A DNA stretch of 64,000 nt from Paraphoma chrysanthemicola (Eukaryota > Ascomycota > Dothideomycetes > Pleosporales > Phaeosphaeriaceae), in contig JAGMWG010000003.1 of NCBI GenBank assembly GCA_020744225.1, positions 2,170,001-2,234,000 on the forward strand, given 5' to 3'. This document shows, one piece after another, positions 1 through 11,270 of the stretch. Position 1 is the first letter of the stretch; each line of letters begins with the position of its first letter. Made by a program: the position numbers and the translations under genes. The notes below the pieces were generated by a model, which searched no databases, had not been told where the DNA came from, and was given only the letters and a program-made list of their open reading frames with translations.

Positions 1-293
1 TTGTTTACTGAGCGTCAAATAGGCGCATGGATACGATCTGATGGTTATGGCGTTCTTCTAAGAGCATGGGTCTCCTGGCTGATGAAGTTGAGCTGTTCGG
101 GTCTTCTGAGTATGTGAAGGTTTCATTTCATTTGTAAGCACGGCGTTTTGGTATTTCTTTGGATACCCATAGCTAGAGCGCGACGAAAAATAGATCTCCT
201 TCGACTAAGTCTTCCTCGACTACAGTGCAACTACTCCTATATCCTAAAAACTGCTTGATTGATAATACCCGGCTTCACTAACGCCTTTCTGCA
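1..293. other. left-edge non-coding stretch
   Basis: No supportable gene. This is the 3' flank of the minus-strand gene that ends at 294, plus whatever lies to the left of the window. No RNA gene or repeat was recognised. Confidence 0.5.
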
Positions 294-1547
294 CTACGCT
301 TCTACCCTATGACTCCTCACCCTCTCCAAAGGCGCAAAGCCCTCTAGCATCGCCTCAGGATCACCCATCTTTACATCCTCCCTCTCCTTCGCAAGAACCG
401 ACTTCGGCACCGTAAGCAGCGGCGCAGAATATTCGTCCTCTGAATCTCGCCCAGTTGCATTCGCTCGACCGCGTCGCGAGCTCTTTCGCCTCATCAAATC
501 TCTGAGCATATCCATGGCCACAGACCCCACGGTCTGTGGTGACATAGTCACCGGTACTACATTAGTAGTCCCCGGGTCTGGTAACGCCAGCAACGCCGGA
601 TCAATGTTCTGCATCACAACATCCCCATCCCCATCTTTCTCCTCCACCATCCCTCCCCCTTCTCCCTCATCCCCACAACTCGCAAGCGGCGACATCTTCC
701 CACCACCCCCGCCACTCTTCCTTTTCTTCGCGCTCGCCAACAGCCCCCATATATCCGTCTTCTTGCCACATACACTCCCTTGCTCCGTCTCAGCAGCGCC
801 GTCAAGAATCAAATTCTCGGCCTTCAACACACCCTCGCTGGTATGCCGCGGCGCGGCGTCGAGATCGATGGGCTCGGAGTGGACTTGTATAGATGGAAAT
901 GTCGAGGTTAGAGGGGTGTGGATGCCGAATTGTCGGCCCCAGCGACATTCACTTGGATAGTCGCATGTGAGCCAGCAATTTTTGCCTTTCTTTCCGCTCT
1001 GCCCTATGCTGTCTCCATCTTTACTTCCACTCACACTTCCTACATCTCGCTCGGGATGACCAGTACCATTCACACTTCCCCGTATTATTCCAACATCGTG
1101 ACGACTTAACCAACCATGCGTCCTCGCCCGCTTCCACCGTCCCCAATCTTTCCACCCAGAATAATCAAACTCGGATTTACACGCCCGATGCCGCTTGCTG
1201 CGTCGTGCTGCTTTGCCTATCCTCGCGCTCTTCAGCACCGTCGTGCCGGAGCAAAACGCATGGCCGTCGTCTAAGCAGCGTCGTGTGGCGGAGAGTGAGT
1301 ATGAGCGTGAGCATTGGTGGCATTGCCATGTCCATGCCAACGGCGAGGAGGGCGCGTCGTGGTTCTGATTATCTGGGTTTGTGTGTTGGGATTGGGGTGT
1401 TGTGTGGAGTTTGTAATGGGAATGGGGTTTCGAAGCGGGAGTTAGGGGCGTGCGTGGGGAGAAGGGTGATGGTGGGATGGAGAGGAGGGTTGGGCGGAAG
1501 GGAGTGGGATTGATTCTCAGGACGCGTTTTGTGCGTTGGTCTCCCAT
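294..1547 (-). CDS. hypothetical protein with cysteine/histidine motif
   Basis: Single-exon reading frame of 417 aa; not recognised as a named family. Visible parts are a Pro/Ser/Thr-rich N-terminus (about residues 12-68), then a compact block with WQCHQC, CLDDGH and FCSG (about residues 74-100) followed by a basic stretch, and later CWLTCDYPSEC (about 190-200). The spaced Cys/His residues could bind zinc, but the pattern is not a standard C2H2 or Zn2Cys6 finger. The C-terminal half is low in complexity: a Lys/Gly run near residue 275, acidic patches, and an RRKSSRRGR basic patch near 355 that could act as a nuclear localisation signal. A nuclear role is inference. The frame has no stop over 1.25 kb, and an aromatic segment (SGWKDWGRWKRAR) supports real coding. 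Start is the first ATG of the frame. Confidence 0.6.
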   Translation of the reverse strand: MGDQRTKRVLRINPTPFRPTLLSIPPSPFSPRTPLTPASKPHSHYKLHTTPQSQHTNPDNQNHDAPSSPLAWTWQCHQCSRSYSLSATRRCLDDGHAFCSGTTVLKSARIGKAARRSKRHRACKSEFDYSGWKDWGRWKRARTHGWLSRHDVGIIRGSVNGTGHPERDVGSVSGSKDGDSIGQSGKKGKNCWLTCDYPSECRWGRQFGIHTPLTSTFPSIQVHSEPIDLDAAPRHTSEGVLKAENLILDGAAETEQGSVCGKKTDIWGLLASAKKRKSGGGGGKMSPLASCGDEGEGGGMVEEKDGDGDVVMQNIDPALLALPDPGTTNVVPVTMSPQTVGSVAMDMLRDLMRRKSSRRGRANATGRDSEDEYSAPLLTVPKSVLAKEREDVKMGDPEAMLEGFAPLERVRSHRVEA

Positions 1548-2481
1548 GTTTCTTCGCGCTTAGTTTTCGAGAATGGAAAGCCTATTTTGAAGAACACGAT
1601 TGTGGTGGTAAGGATATAAGGATATGCAAAGACCGGCTTTGCGTAGTTGTGCGAAACGAGTGTGGGAGGTCAAAGAAGAACCTACACCCAGCCAGTGAAT
1701 CGAATCAAGAAAGAATCCTCTTTTCTTCAACACATTCCCCTCAAGTACATATTCGCCTTTTCAACTTCTCAACTCCCCGGGTATATTCCACGTGCAGACG
1801 CATCTCAGCACAGCCTTGCTCTTTGTCACCTAGCGTGCCGAAACCACGCACCACAAACCACCACCACCACTCAACAAAGACCAATCACATCCCCAGTCTT
1901 TGTCTGTCCGAACACCATCCCCATCATGCCGCCACACGAACACACCCGGCTCTTTGTTCCGTCTCGAAGTCTAGATGCGTAGCCGACTCCACGTGGGCTT
2001 GTCAGGAACGCAGCGGTCTTTGTGCATGGTGGCGTTGCGGCGTCGGGATAATAGCATCATGCTATCTTTGGCGTCTAAACTTGTGGCATACCTGCGTGTT
2101 TGGAGAGTCTTGAGGTACCGACCTTTTAGGTAGTTTCAGAAGATTTGAGTGGAGGCGCGGGGAGGTCAAGAGTGTTTGAGGTTTGGGTTGTAAGTGTGTG
2201 TGGTCCGCTTGCGGCATGTGAGACGACAAGTAATCAATGGAAGGTTTCCGGGGCTTGAGTGTGCATTATGAATACGACTTGGGTGTTTGATATTACTGAG
2301 CTGGTGCAAGAGGATTCAAGGATCCTCAAAACTTATTGTGTGTGCACTGTTCTTCATTAGCTCAAGTCATGATGGATCAATGGAAGAATTGGGTCTTACC
2401 AACAGCTTTACTCATTTAAAAGCATACTACTGCAATATAATTGTTCTAGACCCTCACAGCTCTTGCTTTGCTGACGTCTTA
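1548..2481. other. intergenic region, nothing recognised
   Basis: Lies between two minus-strand genes, so it should hold the promoter of the 294-1547 gene and the 3' flank of the glucanase gene. Overlapping short frames on the plus strand (for example 1529-2113) show no domain and are rich in His/Thr/Ser, as expected of chance frames in CA-rich DNA. Confidence 0.5.
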
Positions 2482-3507
2482 CTAGAGTGCAGATGCAGAT
2501 CGTCTCACCCAGGTCATCGTTTGGATGATATATCCAAATGCCCTCGGAAATGAGCAAGTCAGACTCCCATCCGATGTCTTCGGCGTGAACCCCGTCGCCT
2601 GACCACCCAAGTACAACGCCCCAACATCCGTCAGCTTGCCATCTTTGTCCAGCATCGCAGCATTCGGTCCCACATTGGACACATTGGCTCGAAACGCGCC
2701 AAAGTACGCATACCGCGAGATATTCCTGCCTCTTCGTCAGCACGTCTCCACTGCACAGTTTCCACATCCAGCTTCTCTTCGAAACCCATATCTCAAACTT
2801 CCGCATCAGACTTACTTCCACCGATCCATCCCCTCCACCGCCTTCTCCACAAACGCCCTCGTCTCCTCCACCCCTTGTCCCGGATACCCAAACTCCGTAA
2901 CCCATACTTCCTTATCCTTCCACCTCGCCGTCACACGTCCCAGATGACTCATCAACCCCTCATAATTCCCATACCAATGCACCGTCATGAAATCAGGCGT
3001 ACAACCCCCAATACACGCCGCAAACCATTCATCCAACCATACCCACCCGCTCTCGCCGCCCGTCACGCTTGGAGCCCCGATCTTTATTTCCAGGGAGCGG
3101 AGGGGCTCGAGCTCGGCTTTCCACCGCGTGGCTGCGAGTGCTGGGGAGATGTTTGAGCCGCCGATTGCGTGGCCGGCGTCTGGTTCGTTGAAGCTGAGGA
3201 CGTGTGTGATATTTGCGCCGCGCGAGATTTGTGCTTTGATGGTATCGTAGAATGGGGTTCCGGTGTCGGATAGGCCGGCGCCCCAGAGCATGGGGACGAA
3301 GTGCATTGAGCTGGTAGTGTATGCGGGAGAGGGCGAGGTGGCGTAGTTGTAGTACCATGTTGGCGGTGAGGGGGTGGAGAGCCAGATTGTGTCGTCGGAA
3401 GGGTGGAGGGAGGAGGGGATGTGGATTAGGCCGCGTTTAGAGGAGGGTGTGAGTGCGTGGGTGATAGTGAGGAGCATGGCTGCGGAGAGGAGGTATGTGG
3501 AGCGCAT
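2482..3507 (-). CDS. secreted GH128-type glucanase (Asl1-like)
   Basis: Two exons, 3507..2816 and 2725..2482, joined across a 90-nt intron (donor GTAAGT, acceptor GGCAG), giving 311 aa. Residues 1-19 form a signal peptide (hydrophobic core AAMLLTITHA). The body matches the glycosyl-hydrolase catalytic-core family of GH128 beta-1,3-glucanases: a TWYYNY motif near residue 50, FVPMLWG near 70, FNEPD with candidate acid/base Glu108, the VHWYG segment near 176, and WVTEFGYPG with candidate nucleophile Glu205. The second exon supplies RYAYFGAF and the end of the TIM-barrel (GKLTDVGALYLGG). Such enzymes act on beta-1,3-glucan of the cell wall; secretion is inferred from the signal peptide. The last 25 residues are unlike the family, so a further small 3' intron or a different stop is possible. 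Confidence 0.82.
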
Positions 3508-4372
3508 TGTTGAAAGCGAGAAAGTGAGAGGTCAGTCAAGGTTGTTTAATGTTGTTGAAGAATGTAGCGGGGTAGTAATGATGAACGCAAATGGATAACG
3601 ATGATGATAATCTAGGGTTTAGGTAGTGATGGTATCGTCATGTAGTATCCATCGCATGCAAGTTTTTGGCAAGGACGACAAGAAGTCGCTGGTAACGTCG
3701 TACTTCGCTCTTCCCAAGTAGGACCACACATCCCAGGAACCAGAGGCACAACGTAACACCCGAACAGCCGTGCTTACTACGACATGACTTGAAACCTCAT
3801 GGTACGACGGGACCCTGCATATGGTCAGTGTAGTACCTGATTACTATGCGTAACGAGACACTACAGCTTCTGCTCTACACAACAATACCTTCTACAGACT
3901 GCAGGAAACAGTGTTCGTGGGATAGAAACTCTACAGCTTTAAAGTTCGGGCAGCCTAAATATCTACTCCGAATATGCTGCAGTTATCGTGTAATACAACA
4001 GTTTGCTATGAGAGCTACACGATCACTTCCCTTTGATTAGCTGTGAGTGCGCTGGAAGCTTGTGCATTTTGCTGAAAATTGCCAACTTAGACCGAATGAC
4101 CTGTATAACTGATTCCGAGAATTTCGTTAATATTTTAAGTGTGGGTGTGTTACGTTTGGCAAACCACTGTAGTAAGATTTAAGTAGTTATTAGCTAAAAC
4201 CTAGGGAACATATAAACTTTATCTCTCTATATGAAAGGTAACCAAAATATTTGTCTGTTAACTTGCCAGTATTAATTAGTAATTACAAGAACGCGATCGA
4301 CAACCACTTCAGAATAGCCTCCTATCCAGACTCTTCTCTTTCAGTAGGATTAGATAACCGTCTGAAATCGAC
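3508..4372. other. intergenic region with an AT-rich tract
   Basis: The glucanase promoter lies at its left end. From about 4040 to 4320 the DNA turns clearly AT-rich, with many TA steps, unlike the surrounding DNA. No gene, terminal repeat or RNA was recognised. Confidence 0.45.
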
Positions 4373-5260
4373 TTACGACTCAATAGCCAGACTAGTCAGC
4401 TTTAGCATGTCAGCATCGCCGGCTTGCGAGGCATCCCAAAGGGCAGTGAAACGAGTGATCAAGCCATGCTCATCAAGTTCAACAACATTGATCCCACGTG
4501 CAGAGAGCGCGCCAGGTTTACCAATCCACTCATAACCACCCCCTTGATGATTTCCAACAGAGTGCCTTACAGTCGCATTTAATCCGTATGGCAGGATCGG
4601 CAACGCTCGATTCAAGTACCGTTGGATTGCAAGCTGACCCTGAATCCGGGTCCGCGTAGTTAAATCCTCGAAGACAGCTTCAGGAGTAAAAAGAGCCGCA
4701 GCGACAGTGCTATTGCCAGCTTTCATTGCGGTGCTGAGCTCCTTTGTCAGCTTCTCGAGAACAGGGTTGCGGCGCCTGGTGATTGCAGATTCGCCAAAAT
4801 CCGAAGGAAATTGGTCGTCCGACACGCGATGCTCCACGAACGAAACATGTCGACCGTCCCAGTAGTCCACCTGCCGGACGACCTTGCCGTCTTCGAAATC
4901 AATCGCCGCAAAACCACAGAGCTCGTCGCCAAATAAGTCAGGCGTGTTTCTGAGTAAAACGATGCAACTGTCAAGGTCGCCGAGGATGCGCAAAGGATAC
5001 GACTTGCCGTTGGGTCCCCACTGGCGAGTCATCTGTTCAATCGCAGGCGCAAAGGTTGACGGAGTGAAACTGAACCCGACAACTGCATCGATATACGTGA
5101 TTTTGTCCAAGTTGAAGTGTTTTAACCAAGCTGTCGCATCGTGGTTACTCTTGGCAGTGAAGTACTCTCGCAGACTTTCCACCAGATTGGACGAAGCATG
5201 ACTAACATCGGCGAGGTCGGGATATCCTGGAGCGGAAGAGGTGCTGGCTGTATGAGACAT
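4373..5260 (-). CDS. double NTF2-like/SnoaL-fold protein
   Basis: Intronless, 295 aa when started at the ATG at 5260 (MSHTAST); the open frame runs 50 codons further upstream to 5410, but that part has no recognisable features. Two NTF2-like (SnoaL/polyketide-cyclase-like) halves can be seen. The first is about residues 25-165, with ATAWLKHFNLDKITYIDAV, a LCGFAAIDFEDGKV strand and QVDYWDGRHVSF. The second is about 185-290, with LSTAMKAGNSTVAAALFTPEAVFEDL, a GGYEWIG strand and GLITRFTALWDAS. NTF2-like domains of this kind are small-molecule cups: cyclases, isomerases, or proteins without catalysis. No catalytic residue can be named, so the substrate is unknown. No biosynthetic gene cluster is visible next to it, which weakens a polyketide-cyclase reading. 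Confidence 0.72.
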   Translation of the reverse strand: MSHTASTSSAPGYPDLADVSHASSNLVESLREYFTAKSNHDATAWLKHFNLDKITYIDAVVGFSFTPSTFAPAIEQMTRQWGPNGKSYPLRILGDLDSCIVLLRNTPDLFGDELCGFAAIDFEDGKVVRQVDYWDGRHVSFVEHRVSDDQFPSDFGESAITRRRNPVLEKLTKELSTAMKAGNSTVAAALFTPEAVFEDLTTRTRIQGQLAIQRYLNRALPILPYGLNATVRHSVGNHQGGGYEWIGKPGALSARGINVVELDEHGLITRFTALWDASQAGDADMLKLTSLAIES

Positions 5261-6716
5261 GCTGGATCTGTGGATTGTTGGTGCTGCGAGTGCTGGTTCT
5301 AGACAAGTATAGGCAGTGAGGTTGATGTTTGCAGGTCTGTCTTGTAGGAGTTGTATGCGGAAATTATGCTTTGTTGGAGCGTATACTGTTAACGATCTGC
5401 AAGACTTCAATCCTACTTATACTCACTCGCCGTCCTGTGTCCCAGAACATGAGGACGACATGATGTTCGAATCTGGGCATCGGCATCGCATCCAAGATCG
5501 GCGCTAAGCATGGCCGAACACCGAATTCTAGCCCATCCCCACGAAACCTCCAGAGAATGCGCGACTGGTTTCGTTCGGAAGCTACAATACGCGAATTGCG
5601 GCACGGCTTTTCGGCAAGCTAGAACTCTAAATTGGAAGCGAGGAATCTGCTCTATGAGGTCATTCTGTCTCTGCGCCGGTGGTCTCGTGAAAGCCAAGTA
5701 GTGTGTCAGCATTTGTAACCAAACTACTGAGGTTCTTCCGGTCCCTTAGAACACCAGAATAACTTCATCAAACAGACTCAGCTTGGAATATCAGTAATCA
5801 TGTCCCAAGCTACCAGTCTCAAGTTCCGAGTCGCCGACTACCCAAGCGAAAGATTAATCTGTCTTCGCTGAATAATGCAGTTGGCGGCAATTCGGTCTGT
5901 TACCACTTCGCTGAATGTGATCCCGATGAAGCGAACACTTCTATAGCTTAGGAATTGGGAACCGCCAAGTGTGCAACGCCTTTTCCATGAGGGGTTTACG
6001 GTATGAAGATGGATGCTGTGCTGCCGAATATTCTGTGCAAGCGTTTGGATTAGCTGTGATCGTGCATTGCACTGAGCCTTGAAGTTGCAAGATGGCTGTG
6101 TCGGAAGCTAATCGTGGTTCAAGTACTGGATGTGTTCGTCAACATGAGCTATAGGCCAGGGAATGTCTGTAGTGTATCATCACGCAGTGTGTCTCGCAAC
6201 GCAGTGACCGACGATAGTGTCAAATCATTGAATACTCTACTCCCTTCTACTCTCTCTACACGAGCCCCAACTCCCTCACCATCCTCACCACCAAGAACAT
6301 ATTCGTATGCGAACGATTGCACAAGCCAGCTCAGCGCTCGCAAATCGGATTACAAGCAATTTACACCCCACACAACAACCAACTTCACCAGACAGCAAAA
6401 GAAAAATTTCGTTAAAGACCGGCAGTATGCGCTCAGACAGGTGCTGGTCATTTTCCACTATATACCAGTCCGCCAGCTTATCTCACACTGCTTTCTGCGC
6501 GTACGCAGAGGTTACACTAGTTAAACAGACCCAGGGTGTAATATGTGGCCGTCTAGATACAAAACAAAAAGACACGGATTCAGATGTCCGCGCGATATGC
6601 CATGCTAAAAAAACACAAAAGAAAACAAGGAGCGATATACACAGCCAGTAAAGATGCTCCTGAACTGGTGGATTTAGACATGATAGTAAGGTATGGTTTT
6701 CGGTATTGGGCGTTTT
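5261..6716. other. intergenic region, nothing recognised
   Basis: Holds the promoter of the SnoaL-like gene at the left and the 3' flank of the TRP/flavin-carrier gene at the right. Small frames on both strands (such as 6114-6524) have no recognisable domain. No tRNA or repeat was seen. Confidence 0.5.
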
Positions 6717-9064
6717 TTAGTATGCGTAGCCGCCCTGGTTGCCACCGCGTGGTTGTTGTGGCTGCCATGGGGCATTGGATGTGAAGCCCGTGTTTGATAG
6801 ACCGTGCTCAGGATCCCGTATTGGGCCAGGCGAACCTCTGCCACTGCTCATGCTGCGGGTGTGCGAATCAGTTCGGCCGAAAGTCGAGGCATCAGCGAGA
6901 AGAACTCCATTATCGCTTGGGTACCGTTGGACCTCAGGCCTGTTGTATGCTGTGTTCTGCTCGGAAAGTGGCACAGCATCGTAGCCACCAGCGCGGGGAC
7001 CGAAAGGAACAGGGAACGAGCTGCGCTTGTTGTTGTGCTCCTGAGGGTCCATGAGAAGGGAGTTGCGTGCATCGAGAGGGGTAAGGTTGTCGATTTCGCG
7101 GTTCTTCTCTACGAGGTTGTTAGCGAGCATATCATAGTCAGTATCTCAGATTTACATACCAGCCTCCTTTCTCTTCTTGCGATGCGGGTTCTCCTTGCAG
7201 CAGATGATGATTGCGTTCACGGCGATCAAAATAGCCAGGACAGCAGTCAACGATGCTTGTACGACAACTAGGACAAGACCAGTGACGGTCTTTGTGGTCT
7301 GGCTCATGCCAAGCTCCTGAACGAACACCAAAATGCAGATGACAGACAGGACACGAACGACCTGGATGACGATATTGATCCAGTTGCCAGACTTGAGCGA
7401 GTACGGTCGAGACCAGAGGAGAACGATCATGAGGAGAGCCTCGACGATAAGTTGCCCGGCAGCCTGAACCAGACCATGGCCATCTGCGCCAGCAATAACA
7501 CAGCCACGAGCGAACATGAAGACGATGGCGGGGATGAAGATCCACCAGTAACTCTTCTTGTAGTTTTCGTAGAAGATGCTGTACTTGCGCCAGACGTCTT
7601 TGTTGTCGTAGAGTCCAGATGGGTCGCCTTCAAGCTTCTTGAATTTGCGCGCGGTATGCCAGATCTTCCAGGTAAAGAAGGCCAAGACGGCGGTGAATGC
7701 ACCGAGCGTGACACCAGCCAGGACCTTGGCAGCCCATGAATCTCCATTCTTGAATTGGTACACACAGTACAGGACCCAAACGCCGTACAGAAGAAGGATC
7801 AAGTTGGTGATGGTCTTTGCGAGAGTCCACCAATATCGCTTACGGAAGCCAGTCAGACGCTTCGGGAAGCTGCCGAAAAGGGCCCAGGTCTCCAGAATGA
7901 CCTTGAAAAGGAGGATACCGACGGTAATGGCAGCGAGGACAATAGCAAAGATGAGCAAGACAGTCATGAAAGCGTTTCCGTCCGGAATAGTATACTCCTC
8001 GACGAAGCCCTGGATGCCCTTGACCGCGTGGATGACCTTGTTGTCGCCTTCGCCATCGTCGGTGCCGTTGGTGTTAGTGCTGAGCTCGTCACGGGCCCAG
8101 AGGACCATCTTCAGGCCGCGTTCCGGCAAGTTGATGCTGCGCTTGGTCAAGGAGACGTTTTGGTCAACGTGCACAAGAGTCGCGTTCTTCAGGAAGTCAA
8201 CGCTGTTGGTGGTAAGGTTGCCGCCAGTCTTCTCACGGAAGCCGTCGATGCTCTGCTGCATGCCCTCCCAGTAGATGAGACCAGTGCTGAAAGCGAAGTT
8301 CTTGGACCAACTGCGGTAGACGCCGGGAACGTCGGCGCTCATCATGCCGTTTAGAGCCATGGCCTGGAACCAACCAATAACGTCGCCAAAAGTAGGGCTC
8401 GATGTAGCCGCACCAGAGCTGCCAGCACTGGCTAGGGCAGAGGCACCAGAGAGGAGAAGCGCAGCGCCAGCAATACCGGCAGCGATGTACGTCACACCAG
8501 CGGTCGACAAGGACTTGCCGTTGGTGACTTGCGATGTGATGCAGGCCAGGTCCTGGCCGCCGTCCTTTGCCTTGAGCTGCATCGTAGCCTGGCTGTCGAT
8601 GTCTGGAACGCTGAAGGCGATGGAAGGGATAGATGAGAGGTACTTGTCGGGAATGGTCTGCTCGCCCTTTGCACCAAACGTGCCCTTGGGAACTATGCAA
8701 GTCAGCTTCTGATTCACCTCAAAACGCAAAGTCTGATCCTACCTGGGCACAGTTGGTCGACCTTGGTGCTACCCTCGCACGGGTCGAACTCGTTCCTGTA
8801 AACCTCCTTGCCGTAGGCGTTCACAATCAGCGTCGCCATGACATTCTGCTCCTTCTCGTTGGTGCCCGAGACGTCGAAGACGACCTTCTTCGTGGAGCGG
8901 TCGAACTCAATGTCGAGCTTGTTGACTTTGATGTCAGAGGCACCGTTGAGACAGGAGCTGTAGCCGTTGGTCTTAAGAACGTCACCGGCCAGCGCACCCA
9001 GCGGCGCTGAGGCGAGTAATATGAATGGAGCAAGCATGGATGTGTATGTCGTGTGCGTCCTCAT
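6717..9064 (-). CDS. ML-domain TRP-like / flavin carrier (FLC) membrane protein
   Basis: Three exons, 9064..8743, 8692..7160 and 7108..6717, with introns of 50 and 51 nt, encode 748 aa. Residues 1-27 are a signal peptide. An ML-like lipid-binding domain follows (about 28-190: KTNGYSSCLNGASDIKVNKLDIEFD, CEGSTKVDQLCP, with paired cysteines). Then comes a TRP-like membrane domain with about nine to ten helices, including FMTVLLIFAIVLAAITVGILL, WIFIPAIVFMFARGCV and TGLVLVVVQASLTAVLAIL. The C-terminal tail (about 620-748) is cytosolic, low in complexity and rich in Pro/Gln/Gly. The order signal-ML-TRP is that of the fungal Flc/Pkd2-like family, linked in yeasts to FAD entry into the ER, calcium homeostasis and wall maintenance. 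Which of these applies here cannot be read from sequence. Confidence 0.88.
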
Positions 9065-11270
9065 GGTTGCTGTGTAGATGTCGCCCGGAGGCGGTCGTCT
9101 AGAGTGACGTCGATATGCGAGTGAAGTGCGATATGACGGTTTCAGGTGGATGTGTGGTGCGGAGCAAACAGGTCGTTACAAGGAGAAACGGTAATTAAAG
9201 GTGATTTGGCCAGCGGGTCAACCTTTCTCGTGCCTAATCGAAGCGCAAACGAGGCAAATGGCGATAACGATGGGATGCAAACAAAAAAACGTCGAAAGTC
9301 TAGGAAGATGCTGGAGTGTTGCAGAAAGGGCGAAAGTGAAACGAGAGATAGACGACGAGCGCGCCGAGCGAGTGTAGTTTGTGGTGGTGTGGGAAATGGG
9401 GTTTGGAGTCGCGCTGGGGAGTCGGGCAGGTTTGGGGCAGTGGTCCTGAAACCTTCCTTCCTTGGCGGTGCAGACAGGCAGGGGCAACGGGTAGCCGTCC
9501 CAATCAGGCAGCGACGCGCGTAAGCTCGGTTCTTCGTATGGCACAGTCGGCAGAATTCGAAGCTATCGAAGGATGATCGTTGAGCTGCAGCGCGGTCGAG
9601 AGCGGACGCGGTGGATCTTATGTTGAGAGCGCGGTGCGAAGTTGGTCGAAATGCTACTCCGCACGAGCTGAGCATGCGCTGTGTCTTTGTATGCACTGCT
9701 GCGCTCGCCTCGTCGACGCCCCCAAGACACGCTGTGCTCGCGTGCCTAAGCACGACTGGCTTGTCGCCAGCTGAAGACTGCGACGAGGCGTGGCGGGCCT
9801 ATCAGACGGAGCCTCTCTGGCGAGACTTTTCGTGGCTCAGTTAGCAACGGGCGCGAGCGAGAGCCAAGTCCTGCAACTCCCGCTTCCTGACCGCTTTCGC
9901 TGCCGTTTTCAGCTGCTTCCCATTCATGCCTCTTCGCCGATTCACATGCGCAACACTCTCTTCCTCTATCTCGACCTCCTCCTTTGTCCTCTACCGCGAC
10001 GCAGGTCCGGTACAGTCAATAGCGGCTCTGCTCGCCTGCTACCGAATGGGCATTTAGCGAGGGAAAATCTGTTCCCAAAATGTCTCATGTTGTGGCTGTG
10101 CCATTCCTTTTGGTAAAAATAGATGGCTTGGCCACGGAGACATTTTGACAGACCACTGCACTGGGCCTGTCGTTGCAAACGTGACGTTTCTTGAAATGCA
10201 ACTTACGTGCGTTGGTACAGGCATGTGCACCTAGAAGATGGTAGTGCTGTCACTTGGTTGGGAACATGTCGTACACCCTGCTGACGGGTGCTTCCCAAAC
10301 CCTCGGTCCACACCCCTTCTCGCGAAGCCCGGCGCTGGAGAGGAACACACGTGGTTTCTACCTTCTTTGTTTCTGCGCAGTACTATTACAGCGCAAACTT
10401 CCACATCCGGCTCCCAGCTGAGTCCCAAGACTCTTGGAGATGCCCACCACACGGACCCACCCACTTCCGTACTTGGCCATCCTCATCAAGCACCTCGCCT
10501 GCGCCTTAGACATGCGCTTGTGTCATCTGCTCAGCAACACCAAGACATTAGGCTGTCAGGCCCCAAAGCGGTTGGACGGCGATTGACAACTTTGTCAGAC
10601 AAAGAGGCCATTGTGTTGTGGACGGCGAAAACACATCGCGCAATCCCGATGTTTGATGGGGCGCGCGAGCCGTTGGTAATCTCGTATACTCGCCACCAGT
10701 GCTCCTCCAATGATTCGTAAAATTAACACGAGATGGAATGTTTCCCACGCGCTCACCGGAATCCTGTGCAAATCGCATCGCTTCCTTTGAGTTGGAGAGA
10801 GGGATTCTCAACTTTGCTATGTATTCCATTAATCTTGCAATGCCAGGCATGTCACATGATTGAATGTCTAAGCACCCGAGGTCTCCACGGCAGTTCACGT
10901 ATTCGGGCACAATTTGGCTAATTTCATCGTTGCTGTCGTGCGAATGAGGAGCTTTGGCTGGCGAAACTCTATCCAGGACACGCGATTTACTTTTCAAATT
11001 GGGACACTGTAGTTCATGGGCGTTGATACGATACACCCGCTCGACTACTTCACCGACCTCATTAACAAGAACCTACTTATTGTTCATGCATGCTTGATCT
11101 AATGCTACTTCTACCCGAGAAAAGCTATCTATACATGAATAGCCATATATACAGTCCAAACCCCCAAGGAACACCAGCCAGCCAATGTCAAACAATATTC
11201 ACACTCACCACTTTCCCTGTCCTATTATCTCCACACCACATAAACCATGAAGCCCAGCTCTGGTCCCATT
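9065..11270. other. 2.2-kb intergenic region
   Basis: Separates the 5' end of the TRP/FLC gene from the 3' end of the GH81 gene. Frames up to 203 aa occur (9142-9753 minus, just upstream of the FLC start), but they are basic, Ser/Arg/Pro-rich and domain-free, more like a GC-rich leader than coding sequence. No RNA gene or transposon end was recognised. Confidence 0.45.

Noticed and set aside
6114..6524. 136-aa plus-strand frame
   Set aside because: Ser/Thr/Arg-rich, domain-free, in the gap downstream of the TRP/FLC gene.
9142..9753. 203-aa minus-strand frame just upstream of the TRP/FLC gene
   Set aside because: Basic, Ser/Pro-rich, no domain; more likely leader or promoter DNA of the downstream gene.
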